NCBI GenBank assembly: GCA_033439265.1
Contig: JAVTVX010000020.1
Coordinates: forward strand, 17,688,001-17,752,000
Reading direction: 5' to 3'
Length of the DNA stretch: 64,000 nt
DNA from: Dillenia suffruticosa
Lineage: Eukaryota > Streptophyta > Magnoliopsida > Dilleniales > Dilleniaceae
Shown piece by piece: positions 36,801-46,814 of the stretch. The translations under genes were made by a program, and so were the position numbers. The notes beneath the pieces were generated by a model, which saw nothing but the letters and a program-made list of their open reading frames with translations, was not told the DNA's origin and did no database searches. How positions within the stretch are numbered: position 1 is the first letter of the stretch; each line of letters starts with the position of its first letter.

Positions 36801-38321
36801 GAGAATCGAGCAGCTGATGCTCTCTCCAGGAAGGAGTTACTAGTAGAAGAACAACAGGAAGGGCTGCTGATGGCCACCTCCCTGGTGAGACCCCAATGGA
36901 TAAAAGAGGTAGTTCAAAGCTATATTGAAGATGAGGATTGTCAGAACATGATAGCCCAACTAACATTAGATCCAGAAAGCAGTTCCGAGTTCACATTACA
37001 AGGAGGACTTCTTAAGTTCAGAAAGAAGATATATGTAGGGACAGGATCCCAGCTGCGAACCAGGATAATCACCCAGATGCATAACTCTGCAGTAGGAGGA
37101 CACTCAGGACAAAAGGGAACTCTGCAGAGAGTCAAATCTGCATTCTATTGGCCTTCCATGAGAGCAGATGTCACTAAGTATGTCCAGGAATGTGATACCT
37201 GCCAAAGGAACAAGTCTGAGCATGTGGCCTATCCAGGATTGCTTCAACTTCTACCTATACCCTCCCAAGCATGGGCTCAAATCAGCATGGATTTCATAGA
37301 AGGACTTCCTGAATCTCAAGGATATGATACTATCCTAGTGGTCATAGACAAGCTCACCAAATTTAGCCACTTCATCGCAATACAACACCCTTACACTGCT
37401 ATGAAAGTAGCTCAAGTATTCGTGGACTATGTGTTTAAGCTGCATGGGCTTCCAGAAGCTATAGTGACAGATCGAGACAAGGTCTTCACCAGCTTGTTTT
37501 GACAAGAATTGTTCAAGCTGGTAGGAACTCAATTGAAATTAAGTAGTGCATACCACCCACAAACAGATGGACAAAGTGAAAGACTCAACCAATGTCTAGA
37601 ATGCTATTTGAGATGCATGATTTCTGACAGACCAGGACAGTGGTATCAATGGTTAAGTCTAGCTGAATGGTGGTACAATACGAACTATCACTCAAGCATA
37701 CGAATGACTCCCTTTGAAGCCTTGTATGGCTATCAACCTAAATCCATCCCAATGGGACCATATTTGGAGACTGTTATACCAGCTGCAGAGAATTTTGTCC
37801 ACAATAGACAGGCAATGCTACAAATCTTGCATGATCACTTGGCAAAAGCTCAGAACAGAATGAAGATTGCAGCAGACAAGAATAGGACTGAAAGGCAGTT
37901 AGAAGTGGGAGATTTTGTCTATCTCAAACTACAGCCTTACAGGCAACAGTCAGTGGAGTTGAGGAAGCAACTTAAGCTGTCTTCTAAGTATTATGGACCC
38001 TTTCAGGTCATGGCAAAAGTAGGCCAAGTAGCATACAAGTTGCAATTACCAGTTGAATCTAAAATACATCCGGTTTTCCATGTCTCATTGCTGAAGAAAA
38101 AGGTAGGCCCTACTCAAAATCTGATGCCCAATTTACCTATGGTGGGGGCTAGTGGGCAGGCCTTGGTTCAGCCGGAAGCAGTCTTACAAAGAAGAATGGT
38201 CAAGAGGAATAATAAACCAATTAGTCAATGGCTAATCAGATGGCTGAATTTAAGTCCAGAGGAATCCACTTGGGAGGATGTCAGCTTCATCAACTCTCAA
38301 TTTCCAGAATTCAGTCCTTGA
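33877..38321 (+). pseudogene. Reina gag-pol polyprotein with three lesions
   Basis: Start chosen at 33877 because an earlier in-frame ATG (33838) overlaps the primer site. gag occupies residues 1-~315, followed by a zinc knuckle CFKCGEKYAPGHQC (34822-34863). Protease has the active-site DTG (35056-35064). RT (about 35600-36200) has RFCVDYRQLN and MPFGLTNAPATFQ, but the catalytic FDD reads FYD: TAT (Tyr) at 36064-36066. RNase H has LETDAC, after which a 1-base loss in a G-rich run (36516-36525) shifts the frame into TAA at 36532. The next frame carries the rest of RNase H and integrase (HX-HX-CX2C zinc site around 37078-37205, DFIEGLP, TDRD). TGA at 37500-37502 replaces an expected Trp. The end (38160-38310) is a chromodomain, KPISQWLIRWLNLSPEESTW. 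Confidence 0.93.
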
Positions 38322-38334
38322 GGACAAGGAATTC

Positions 38335-38349
38335 AAGGAGGGAAGATAT
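38335..38349 (+). other. Polypurine tract of the Reina element
   Basis: AAGGAGGGAAGATAT directly before the 3' LTR; primes plus-strand synthesis. Confidence 0.85.
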
Positions 38350-38731
38350 TGTCACAACAAGAGGAAATAGAGTATAGTTACACAACAAATATCAGTTAGC
38401 TTAACTGAAAGCAGTTATGCAGTTAAGTGGTTAGGAGGTTAGAACATCAAACAATGTATAAATAGATTGTATCAGGAGAGAACAGGGTATGAAAAGAAAG
38501 ACTTACTGGTTATCCTTCTCTCTTGCTTCCTTCTTCCTCGCCCTCTTATCCTTCTTCTTCTCCCTCTCTCTCTCTCCTCCTCTCTACTCTAATTCTTTCT
38601 CAAGCTATTCGTCAGACGTCTGCAGCAACTGGTGTGATAAATTGCTGTACAAGTAAGTAAAAGTATCAGCAGGTTGGTCAGTGTCGACTTGTTAAGTATA
38701 CATAAGTCGACTCATCGTAAAGTCTGTGACA
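38350..38731 (+). repeat. 3' LTR of the Reina element
   Basis: Same length as the 5' LTR with one difference across 382 bp by direct reading. Confidence 0.95.
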
Positions 38732-38736
38732 GATAC

Positions 38737-38960
38737 CTTTCCCGAGCCCTTTCTCCTTGCCGCAAAGTACCGTCACCGCTGGTGGTCTCTCTCCCTCTCT
38801 TAGGGCTAGAGGTGCACGGTGTTGGCGTAGATCAAAGAGAAAAGTGAGAGGGAAGAAAAGAGTCAATTGGTGAAGAAGGGGGCAAGGAAGAGGGCATCTC
38901 CTCCAATTCGGTTTTTAGTTGCTGTATTGCTCTTCTTATTAATATACAATATTTCGAAAC
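38737..38960 (-). other. Candidate first exon/5' UTR of a host gene
   Basis: The minus strand has a leader with ATGCCCTCTTCC and, in another frame, an open stretch LALREGERPPAVTVLCGKEK ending GGGAAAG|GTATC, a good splice-donor context. The GTATC is the complement of the Reina target duplication, so the element would sit 5 bases into the intron. The protein is not recognised and there is no transcript evidence. The candidate partner exon is at 32830-33145. Confidence 0.25.
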
Positions 38961-39483
38961 GAGTTCATTTGGACGTACAATAAATATATCCACATATAAT
39001 TTTAAAATATTAACTTCGTAAACATAAATTAATTCACGAGCTTTGTACGGACGTGACACCCTTTAAAAAAAATTTTTAAATATAATCCACGATAAATTAA
39101 TTCTAAAAATAACACAATATATCGAGTTTTGAAATCTCGACATGCACTATTAATACATGTCGGTTTTCAAAACTCGACACACTTAAAAAAGTAATATGTC
39201 GACTTTTCAAAACTTGACATGTATCAATTGTCACTTCCCTGCATCTCTCTCCCTCCCTGCCTCTCCCCTCTCTCTCTCTTTTCATGGGTTCGACTCCTAT
39301 CTCTCTCTCCCGCCCTGCCCCTATCTCTTTCTCCCGCCCTACCCCTTTCTCTCTCTTGAAATGGAGAGAGAGGAGGAGGGTAACAGAGAGAGACAGGGGT
39401 GGGAACCACCCCTACCCCTACCCCCACCCTCTCCCTCCCCATCTCTCTCTCTCTCCTGAATTAGAGGGAGAGGGTGGGGTGGG

Positions 39484-40102
39484 TGTAATACCCAAATAGA
39501 AAAAAAAAAAAAAAAAGGAAAAATTAAAATTAGGGCTTAAAGCCCTAATTTTCTCCTCTCTCTCTCTCTCTCTCTCTCTCCCTCTCTCTCTTTCCCTCTC
39601 TCTCTCACTCCGTCTCTTCCTCTCCCGCTGCCACCGCCGCTCGCCACCGCACCCAGCCGCCGCTGCTCCTTCCTCCCTCCCGCGAGCGCCGCTGCGCTCT
39701 CCTTCGCGCGACTGCGCGCTCCTTCGTACTACTGCGCGCTCTCCCGAATGCGCACAACGAGAGCCTAGCGCGAGCAGCGTGCGAGCCCGGTGCGAGCCCA
39801 GCGCCAGCCCAGCGCCAGCCCAGCGCCAGCCCAGCACTAGCCCAGCGCCCGAGCCCAACGCGAGCCAGCGCACGAGCCCCTGCGCGCCCCAGCACGGGCT
39901 CCCCTGTGCCAGTGCGCCCTCCAGCACGCCCCAGCACGAGCACAGCGTGCTCTAGCGCGCGAATCACTGCTCGAGAGCGCCCCAGCACGAGCGCGAGCGC
40001 TCCAACACGCTACCCATTGCGCGAGCGCTCGATCCAGCTTGCGAGCGCAAGCCCTAGCCATTGCGGCCCAGTTTGGCCCGCGGCCCATTGCCGACCCGCA
40101 GG
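39484..40102 (+). repeat. Truncated 5' LTR of the Tekay element
   Basis: It parallels 42423-43101: the GGGCTTAAAGCCCTAATTTT palindrome, a (CT)n tract, then GC-rich DNA with GCGCCAGCCCA repeats, ending at ACCCGCAGG where the 3' LTR continues and this copy jumps into pol. Confidence 0.9.
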
Positions 40103-40203
40103 CTGTTTTATCAAGAAAGATGATTTTTAGACTGTTTTAGAGATAGATTAATTGTATACTTATAGAGTTTCCTTAGACTGTTTTATCAAGAAAGATGATT
40201 TTT
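40103..40203 (+). repeat. 26-bp direct repeat at the deletion junction
   Basis: The same 26 bases (starting CTGTTTTATCAAGAAAGATG) occur at 40103-40128 and 40178-40203. The second copy is the natural pol sequence; the first, with ~50 bp after it, is joined to the LTR. It marks the repair junction of the internal deletion. Confidence 0.85.
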
Positions 40204-42374
40204 GGAGGCCTGAAGGGCCACCACTGACGTTTGCGAGTGAGAGACGGGTGTTACCCCGTGGTATTGTATTAGTGAGGAAAGCCAGACGTATAATACGTCG
40301 GGGATGTATGACAGATCTGACACATATGATCGATACCACCATACAGAATCCGAGACTTGATGAGATTCTGGTGGTACAGAAGTTTCCTGAAGTATTTCCC
40401 GAGGAGCCACCCTAATTATCATTGATTCGGAAGTTCAATTTTGAGATTGATCTGCCTCTAGGGATTACTCTTATTTCTATTCCACCATATAGAATGGTAC
40501 AATTCGAGCTGAGTGAGCTCAAGATTTAACTACAGAAATTGTTTAAAAAAAAAAAATTCATCAATCCAAGCACCACACCTTAGGGTGCTTCGATATAATT
40601 TGTAAAGAAGAAATATAGAACACTTAAACTTATTATGGATTATTGGCAGTTGACTAAGGTCACTACAAAGGATTGATATTCATTTTCCCACATCGATGAT
40701 TTGTTTGATCAGTTTCTCAGTGATAAGGTCTTTTCGAAGATAAATCTTCGATCGCGTCATACTCGGTTACGGGTTAGGGTCGAGGATCTGTCCAAAAATC
40801 GCATTCCGTATAAGCATGGACACTTTGAGCCCTTGGTCATGCCATTTGAGCTGACCAATGTCCTAGTTGCATTTATGGACTGAATAGATCGGGTCTTTTA
40901 TGAATTTCTTAGATCGATTTGTTATTGTTTCCACTGATGAAATCCTAATCAGCTTGCAGAGTGTTGAGGAGCATGCTCAGTGTCTTACTCTCAAACGACA
41001 GAGAGAGTGCTTACTTCTCTTTATTGGTAGGATTCCGTACCTTAGGAGTCAGTGTGGTTAATGATGTGTAAGAAGCATCATTAGCCAGATATGAGGACAG
41101 GCAAACCTTGTTCAATCATGTCAAAGACTTCGGATTCCGAGAGAACGGATAGATAGTGTTTGGAGAACGGATTTGTATTTCAGTTGACATTGATTTTCGC
41201 AAGGCCATACTTAAGGAGGCACACTCCTCAACTTAAGCATTCATCTAGGTAGTACCAAGATGTATTGAACTATTCGGGATAGTTATTGGTGGCCTAACAT
41301 GAAACGAGAAATTGAGGATTTTATGGCAAGATGTTTAGCGCCAATAGGTAAAAGGCCGAGCACCAACGTTTAGCTTGTACTTCACAGCCTTTTTTTTCCC
41401 ATTCTTGACTGGGAGTGGGAGTATGTTACGATAGACTTTGTAGTAGAGTTGCATCGGACTTTGACACAGTATGATGCCATTTGGGTGATAGCTAATTAAT
41501 TTACTCGGTCCGTACATTTTCTCCTTAATCACAGCAGAAGCATGTTGAGCCCAGAATGCAAGAGGCTTTGGGCACGCGGCCTAGTTTTAGTACAGCATAT
41601 CACCCATAGACAGATGGTCAGTTGGAGAGGACCATTCAGACGCTCGAGGATTTATTTCGGGTTTGTGTTATGGATTTTCGGGGTAGTTGGTACAGGCATT
41701 TACCGCTGATGGAGTTTGCGTATAATAATAGTTATCAGGCCAGTATCGGCATGCCACCCTATGAGGCACTCTATGGTAGGAAGTGTCGTACCCCGTTGTG
41801 CTGGGATGAGGTAGGCGAGAGACGCCTTACCATTGTTGAGCTAGTCGAGGAAACTAAAGAAAAGGTCAGAGTGATCCGCGAGCGGATGAAAGCCACCCAA
41901 GACAGATAGAGGGCATATGTGAATCGAAGACGCCGACCTTTAGAATTTGAGGTGGGCGATATGGTGTTCTTAAGGATTTCCCCCTTGAGGGGACTAGTAT
42001 GACATGGGCAGCGAGGGAAGTTGAGCCCCAGATATATTGGGCCCTTCCGTATCCTTGAGAGAGTCGGAAGTGTAGCATATAAATTAGAGCTGCCAGTAGA
42101 CCTATCGCGCATTCACGATATATTTCATTTCTCAGTACTTAAGAAATATCAGCCAGATCCTGTACATATTTTAGAGGCTCTGCCAGTTGAGCTTCGAGAG
42201 GACTTGAATTTACCTGTCCAGCCCGTGACTAGTTTGGATCGACAGGTCAAAAAGCTATGGAGCAAAGAGGTTCCTCTTGTTAGAGTTTTGCGGAGGAGCG
42301 ACCAGGTCGAGGAACAGACCTGGAAGCTTGAGGAAGCCATGAGGAGACAGCACCCCCAGTTGTTTGCTACTTAG
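40150..42374 (+). pseudogene. Tekay pol remnant (RT, RNase H traces, integrase, chromodomain)
   Basis: LDCFIKKDDFWRPEGPP to VVQKFPEVFPEEPP (40152-40415) is the protease-RT junction. RT pieces include DDLFDQFLSDKVFSKINLRS and HGHFEPLVMPFELTN (40701-40880). RNase H and the integrase zinc site are nearly unreadable (40900-41600). Integrase is best at 41580-41909 (TDGQLERTIQTLEDLF, then WDEVGERRL) and its C-terminal part at 42021-42374 ([20 protein letters not shown], then [14 protein letters not shown]), ending in a chromodomain-like segment. More than a dozen stops and frame changes. Not functional. Confidence 0.88.
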
Positions 42375-42422
42375 CCTTCTTTTAGTTTCGAGGATGAAAC
42401 TTGTTTTTAGGGGGTTAAAAAA

Positions 42423-42485
42423 TGTAATACCCAAATAGAAAAAAAAAAGGGAAAATTAAAATTAGGGCTTAAAGCCCTAATTTTC

Positions 42486-42528
<43 letters not shown>

Positions 42529-44987
42529 TCTCTCTTTCCCTCTCTCTCTCTCACTCCGTCTCTTCCTCTCCCATTGCAGCCGCCAGCACCGCCGCTCGCC
42601 ACCGCACCCAGCCGCCGCTGCTCCTTCCTCCCTCCCGCGAGCGCCGCTGCGCTCTCCTTCGCGCGACTGCGCGCTCCTTCGCGCGACTGCGCGCTCTCCC
42701 GAGCGCGCACAGCGAGAGCCCAGCGCGCGAGCCCAGCGCCAGCCCAGCGCCAGCCCAACGCCAGCCTAGCGCCCAAGCCCAGCGCGAGCCAGCGCACGAG
42801 CCCCTGCGCCTCTGCACGCTCCTGCACGAGCGCCAGTGCGCCTCTGCACGAACCCCTGCGCGCCCCAGCACGGGCTCCCCTGTGCCAGCGCGCCCTCCAA
42901 CACGCCCCAGCACGAGCACAGCGTGCTCCAGCGCGCGAATCACTGCTCGAGCGCGCCCCAGCATGAGCGCGAGCGCTCCAACACGCGACCCATTACGCGA
43001 ACGCTCGATCCAGCTTGCGCGCGCTCGATCCAGCTTGCGAGCGCGAGCCCTAGCCATTGCGGCCTAGTTTGGCCCGCGGCCCATTGCCGACCCGCAGGCC
43101 CGCCAGACCCATCAGGCCCGCAGGCTCACCAGTCCTGCCAGCCCATCATCCCGCCAGCCCACGGCCCATGACAGTCCGTGAGCCTCTGCGTAGGTAAATG
43201 ACTTAAAGTTTCGATTTTCATACTAGGGTTTTGAAATTCTCGAGTAATTGGATTTCAATTGTTCACAATTGTTTTAAATTTGGAAACATTCAGGTTTTAG
43301 ACCAAATCAACGGGCAAATGAAAGCTAGATCCGAGATCTGAGGAATCCTAGGTGAGAGAAAGGAAATCTCTTTAACTTTTGAATAAAATTTGTCAAATTA
43401 GGTAGTTTTGGTTGGAAAGAAAAATTGAATATTCATAACTAGGCCCTTATTTGATATCGAACCGTGGTGATTTGATTAGGTTGGCTATTTTGGTGATTCG
43501 ATTGAGGGGAGCATTGCTCTACGTATTATGATTTTATTGGGGAGTGCGCTATCCTCCCCAAAACAGTGAATGAGATTTATTTCAATACTTTTGTTAAATA
43601 TGTAAATCCTGTTTTACAACATTTTGATAATGAGCATGATTTGTCGTATGTTGGAAATGTTTTGACTGATTTTAAAATTGACTTTTGTGAACCGTTGGAG
43701 TGTCCAAAAACTGTATTGAATTATGAAATTATGCATCCATGTGGTTGAAATGTATAATGTGCCATTTTATGCTATATGTTGCATTGGTTTATGAACCTGA
43801 TTTCGGCACATTTTGATATGATATTGGTTTTGGCCTTGAGGGCTTTGATATGTATTGTTCCGTAGCTACGAAGGACACCGTGAAAGACGCTTTGGTGGCG
43901 TCCGGATATGCCTAGGCCTGGGGTATCCCACGAGTTGTCGTAATTCGATTATCGACACGGTACTAGCCAGGTTGAACCCGAAAGGGGGAGGATTTGGATT
44001 TGGATTTGATATCCTCTCCAAGTCTAGCATCTGGACGAGGTTCGTCGCCAACGCCAGGGTAGAGAGCACTTTAAATAAACTTACATATAACACCCCCAGT
44101 GCGCCTGTCATAGGTCGCGGTAGACCTCTGCCTGGACATTTTCGGCTGGCAGCTCTATGATTTTAATGACAGTGATTTGGATGCATATTTGACTCGAAAT
44201 GCGTGCTAATGATATATTGTTGAAATGAAAAGTATGATGATTTGAAATATGATTCGTATACTTATGTTTTGACACTCCAGTTTCATACTTCATATTTGAT
44301 GATTGCATTGACTCACTCACTCACTGAGTATTTTTTTCCCGAGTACTCACCCATCATTTCCCTTTTATTTCAGAGATAGTATTTGACAATGAGCGTCGCT
44401 TTTAGGACGCTCAGTATCTTTGGGAGTTCAGGTCTGGACTTGAGGAGTCATTGTGTATTTCCGCTGTAAATTTGTATTGGTGATGTATATGTATTTTGAG
44501 GTCTATAAATGATCATTTTTATAATTCTGGGATGACTGTATAAATATGGACATTTAAATTGTGGAACTCTCATGTCACTGCATGACATTGCATTGAGGCA
44601 TTTCTTTTTCGTTGTGTATGTATTTGGGAATGTGTCATGTCTTAGAAGTGTCCTCTAAGATCGCTCGGTGCCTCCTCTAAATCACAGGAGGGGTGACTGG
44701 CGGCTGTCCATGCCTTTGACGGGGGCATGGCAGTAGAGATCTGTGGCTAGGTTATTGAAAATTTTTATAGTCTTGCGTTATTTGAATGTCGACTGTGAGA
44801 TTGGTTGATTTTGGAGAGACCGGGATGACCATTTGATTTTAATACATGATGATTGTGTTTTATACAGAGTAAATTGTACTTGGGAAACCTCTGAAATATT
44901 GAGAGTTTCTGTCCGATTTTCTATAAAAATACAGCAGGCATTCAGGATAACGGGCGGCTGTTCACGATCCCGGTTCGGGGCGTGACA
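42423..44987 (+). repeat. 3' LTR of the Tekay element (2.57 kb)
   Basis: It follows a TTTTAGGGGGTTAAAAA purine tract. It contains a (CT)n tract (42489-42553), a GC-rich block with GCGCCAGCCC repeats (42590-43170) and a long non-coding 3' part whose last ~430 bases match 1-433. Apparent reading frames in the GC-rich block are composition artefacts. Confidence 0.92.
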
Positions 44988-45459
44988 GTGGGGGTGGGAC
45001 CCAGCTTGCCCCTCCCCCTCCCCCTCTCCCAAAATCATTTCGGGAGAGAGAGAGGGGCAGAGAGAGAAGGGGAGGGAGAGGGTGGGGGTGGGTCCCACCC
45101 CCTGTCTCTCTCTGCCACCCTTCCCATCTTTCTCCATTTCGGGAGAGAGAGAGAGAGGAGTAGGGCGGGAGAGAGAGACAAGGGTGGGACCTACGGAAAG
45201 AGAGAGATAGGGGGAGAGGGGAGAGGCAATAAGGGAAAGAGATGCAGGGAGGCAACAATTGATGCATATCGAGTTTTGAAAACTCGATTACTATTTTTTT
45301 AAAATATGTTGAGTTTTGAAAACTCGACATGTATTAACAGTGCATGTTGAGTTTTCAAAACTGGACATATTGTGACATTTTTTAAATTAATTTATCGTGG
45401 ATGATATTTTAAAATTTTTTTCAAAGGGTGCCACATCCGTACAAAACTCATTAATTCAC

Positions 45460-46081
45460 ATCTACACATGAACTAATTTTAAGCTACATTATATAAACGC
45501 AATAGCATTTAAAGTTCAAATTTCATAAATTAAAATTACAAATTTGTAATTGTACAAGGATAAAATTACAATTAAAATCTTTTGGTTCTATCATAAGAAA
45601 ATTATAATTTCCCCTATGTTGGTTAAAATTACTCTGGATTGGAACAAGTAGAGTATATTTAAAATGTTTGAAATGATATTTTCCTAAAAAATTTAAAACG
45701 GATCAAGATAAAAGAAATAAAATTTGTCCTATTCTTTTTAAAAAATATAATGGACATTCTACCTTTGTTGACCAAAATAAAACAAAATTGACAATGTTGA
45801 ATCGAAGGATATCTTTTGCGAGATAATTAGAAGTTAAGTTTGCTCTCCGTAACATTTTGCATTCTATCATTTGAAATGGGAAAAACCACAACCCTATTTT
45901 GGTACACAACATTTATAAATTGCTCTCAATAGTTTCAAAACAAAATACACAAACAAACAAAAACTCATGCAATATATTGTCTTGGAAAATTATATCGTGT
46001 GATTTCAAAACTTCTAAAAAGCCTTGAATTCGAAGCAAAAGTGCAACCCACTAATTAAAGTGGACTTCACTGGAGAGCCCA
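45460..46081. other. Unassigned AT-rich DNA
   Basis: Between the Mutator-like element and the first copy of the duplicated host segment. No coding homology or element end recognised. Confidence 0.45.
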
Positions 46082-46505
46082 CAAACATGCATGTGACCCT
46101 GACAGTAAATTTGGATTTTTTTTTTTTTGCAAAATTAAAAGTAAATATGAGACGAGTATCTGAGGAATTGATAACAATTTATAAATTTAGTGAAAAATTA
46201 AACTCTTTCAAAGATTTTAATTTTGAATCAAAAGATCGGAAATCAAACATTATGAAAAAAATAAATATTTTAACTAGTATGAAAAAAGTGGAATTCAAAA
46301 ATTATGTAAAACTTAATTTAAGATTACATGATTTTCTTATTGATAGCCTAGCGAATATTAATACTTACAATGACAAATTCCTTGATTCTCATTGAAATTA
46401 TAAGAGTGAAAACACATCCATATGTCACAAATTATCATATCGCTAAAGTCATCCACAAAGAGGTGTCGTAGATGACATTGAGGATGTTGATCAAAGTAAA
46501 AGATA
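46082..46505. repeat. Host segment, copy 1, duplicated on both sides of a gypsy element
   Basis: It matches 51703-52129 in direct orientation (shared CATGTGACCCT, GATAACAATTTATAAATTTA, AAGTGGAATTCAAAAATTAT, CATGATTTTCTT and GAGGATGTTGAT). An open frame of 123 codons starts just upstream (46024-46395), but the second copy has stops and frameshifts in it and I do not recognise the product. Confidence 0.85.
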
Positions 46506-46509
46506 TCAA

Positions 46510-46814
46510 ACTAGTAGATAAATGGTTCAAAGTAACTTGAACAGAAGAAAAAGATCATAAGAAAGGGGGAGAGAGAGAAAGAGAAAGAGAGAAGTTTCTA
46601 CAGAACTTCCAAGACTTCCTTCATGTTCATTTCTCTGTCCTTTAAGTATATTTTCCAATTATTTAGTTTTGCAAACAACTCCTAACTGACTCAACTATCG
46701 TAACCCACTAACTGAAATTGTTGCAGAATCAAACTAACTTTAACTTCCTAACTACACATTGAAATTTAATAAATTGTAACCGTTACATTTGAAGTCCCTA
46801 CCCACATTGTTACA
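46510..46814 (-). repeat. 3' LTR of the old Reina-like element (end missing)
   Basis: It aligns with the 5' LTR (shared GATAAATGGTTC, CTTTAAGTA, TTTTCCAATTATTTA, CAAACAACTCCTAACTGACT). About 80 bp corresponding to 51310-51393 are absent at the low-coordinate end. Confidence 0.85.

Larger units (their letters stand above)
33452..38731 (+). mobile_element. Young Reina-type Ty3/gypsy retrotransposon
   Basis: A 5280-bp element with two 382-bp LTRs (33452-33833, 38350-38731) that differ at one position only (G at 33809 versus T at 38707), flanked by a perfect 5-bp target duplication GATAC (33447-33451 and 38732-38736). A tRNA-Met primer site follows the 5' LTR and a purine tract AGGAGGGAAGATAT precedes the 3' LTR. 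Domains are in chromovirus order: gag, protease, RT, RNase H, integrase, chromodomain. Small size, short LTRs and the chromodomain fit the Reina clade. Since LTRs are identical at insertion, it integrated recently. Despite that, pol has three lesions (see the coding entry), so it could move only with enzymes from another copy. Confidence 0.95.
39484..44987 (+). mobile_element. Tekay-type Ty3/gypsy element with a large 5' deletion
   Basis: Starts TGTAATACCC and ends GGGCGTGACA, flanked by a perfect 5-bp duplication GTGGG (39479-39483, 44988-44992). The 3' LTR is complete (42423-44987, 2565 bp); the 5' LTR is cut after ~619 bp. The missing interval covers the rest of the 5' LTR, the primer site, gag and protease. 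The remaining pol runs from the protease-RT junction to a chromodomain-like end. The SIGMPPYEALYG and WDEVGER motifs of integrase and the VPLVRVLRR...WKLEEAMRR ending are typical of Tekay/Del chromoviruses. Confidence 0.9.
39038..45449. mobile_element. Mutator-like foldback element, split by a gypsy insertion
   Basis: Two inverted arms, 39038-39483 and 44988-45449, begin GAGCTTTGTACGGACGTG and (complement) GAGTTTTGTACGGATGTG, and stay inverted copies through ACACCCTTT, CCACGATAAATTAAT, several GAGTTTTCAAAACTCGAC-type palindromes and the CCCTGCATCTCT region. They are flanked by a perfect 10-bp direct repeat ATTAATTCAC (39028-39037 and 45450-45459). Long TIRs plus a 9-10-bp duplication are the signature of Mutator-like elements. 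The element itself is only about 0.9 kb and non-coding, so it is non-autonomous. A Tekay-type retrotransposon sits in its centre. Confidence 0.85.

Noticed and set aside
39600..40130. Ala/Arg-rich reading frames of 80-170 codons (also 42480-43170 and 59590-60160)
   Set aside because: They lie within the GC-rich and (CT)n/(GA)n parts of Tekay LTRs and occur in several frames at once.
46024..46395. 123-codon open frame as a host gene
   Set aside because: The duplicate copy at 51703-52129 has stops and frameshifts, the product is unrecognised, and composition is not gene-like. Kept only as part of the duplicated segment.
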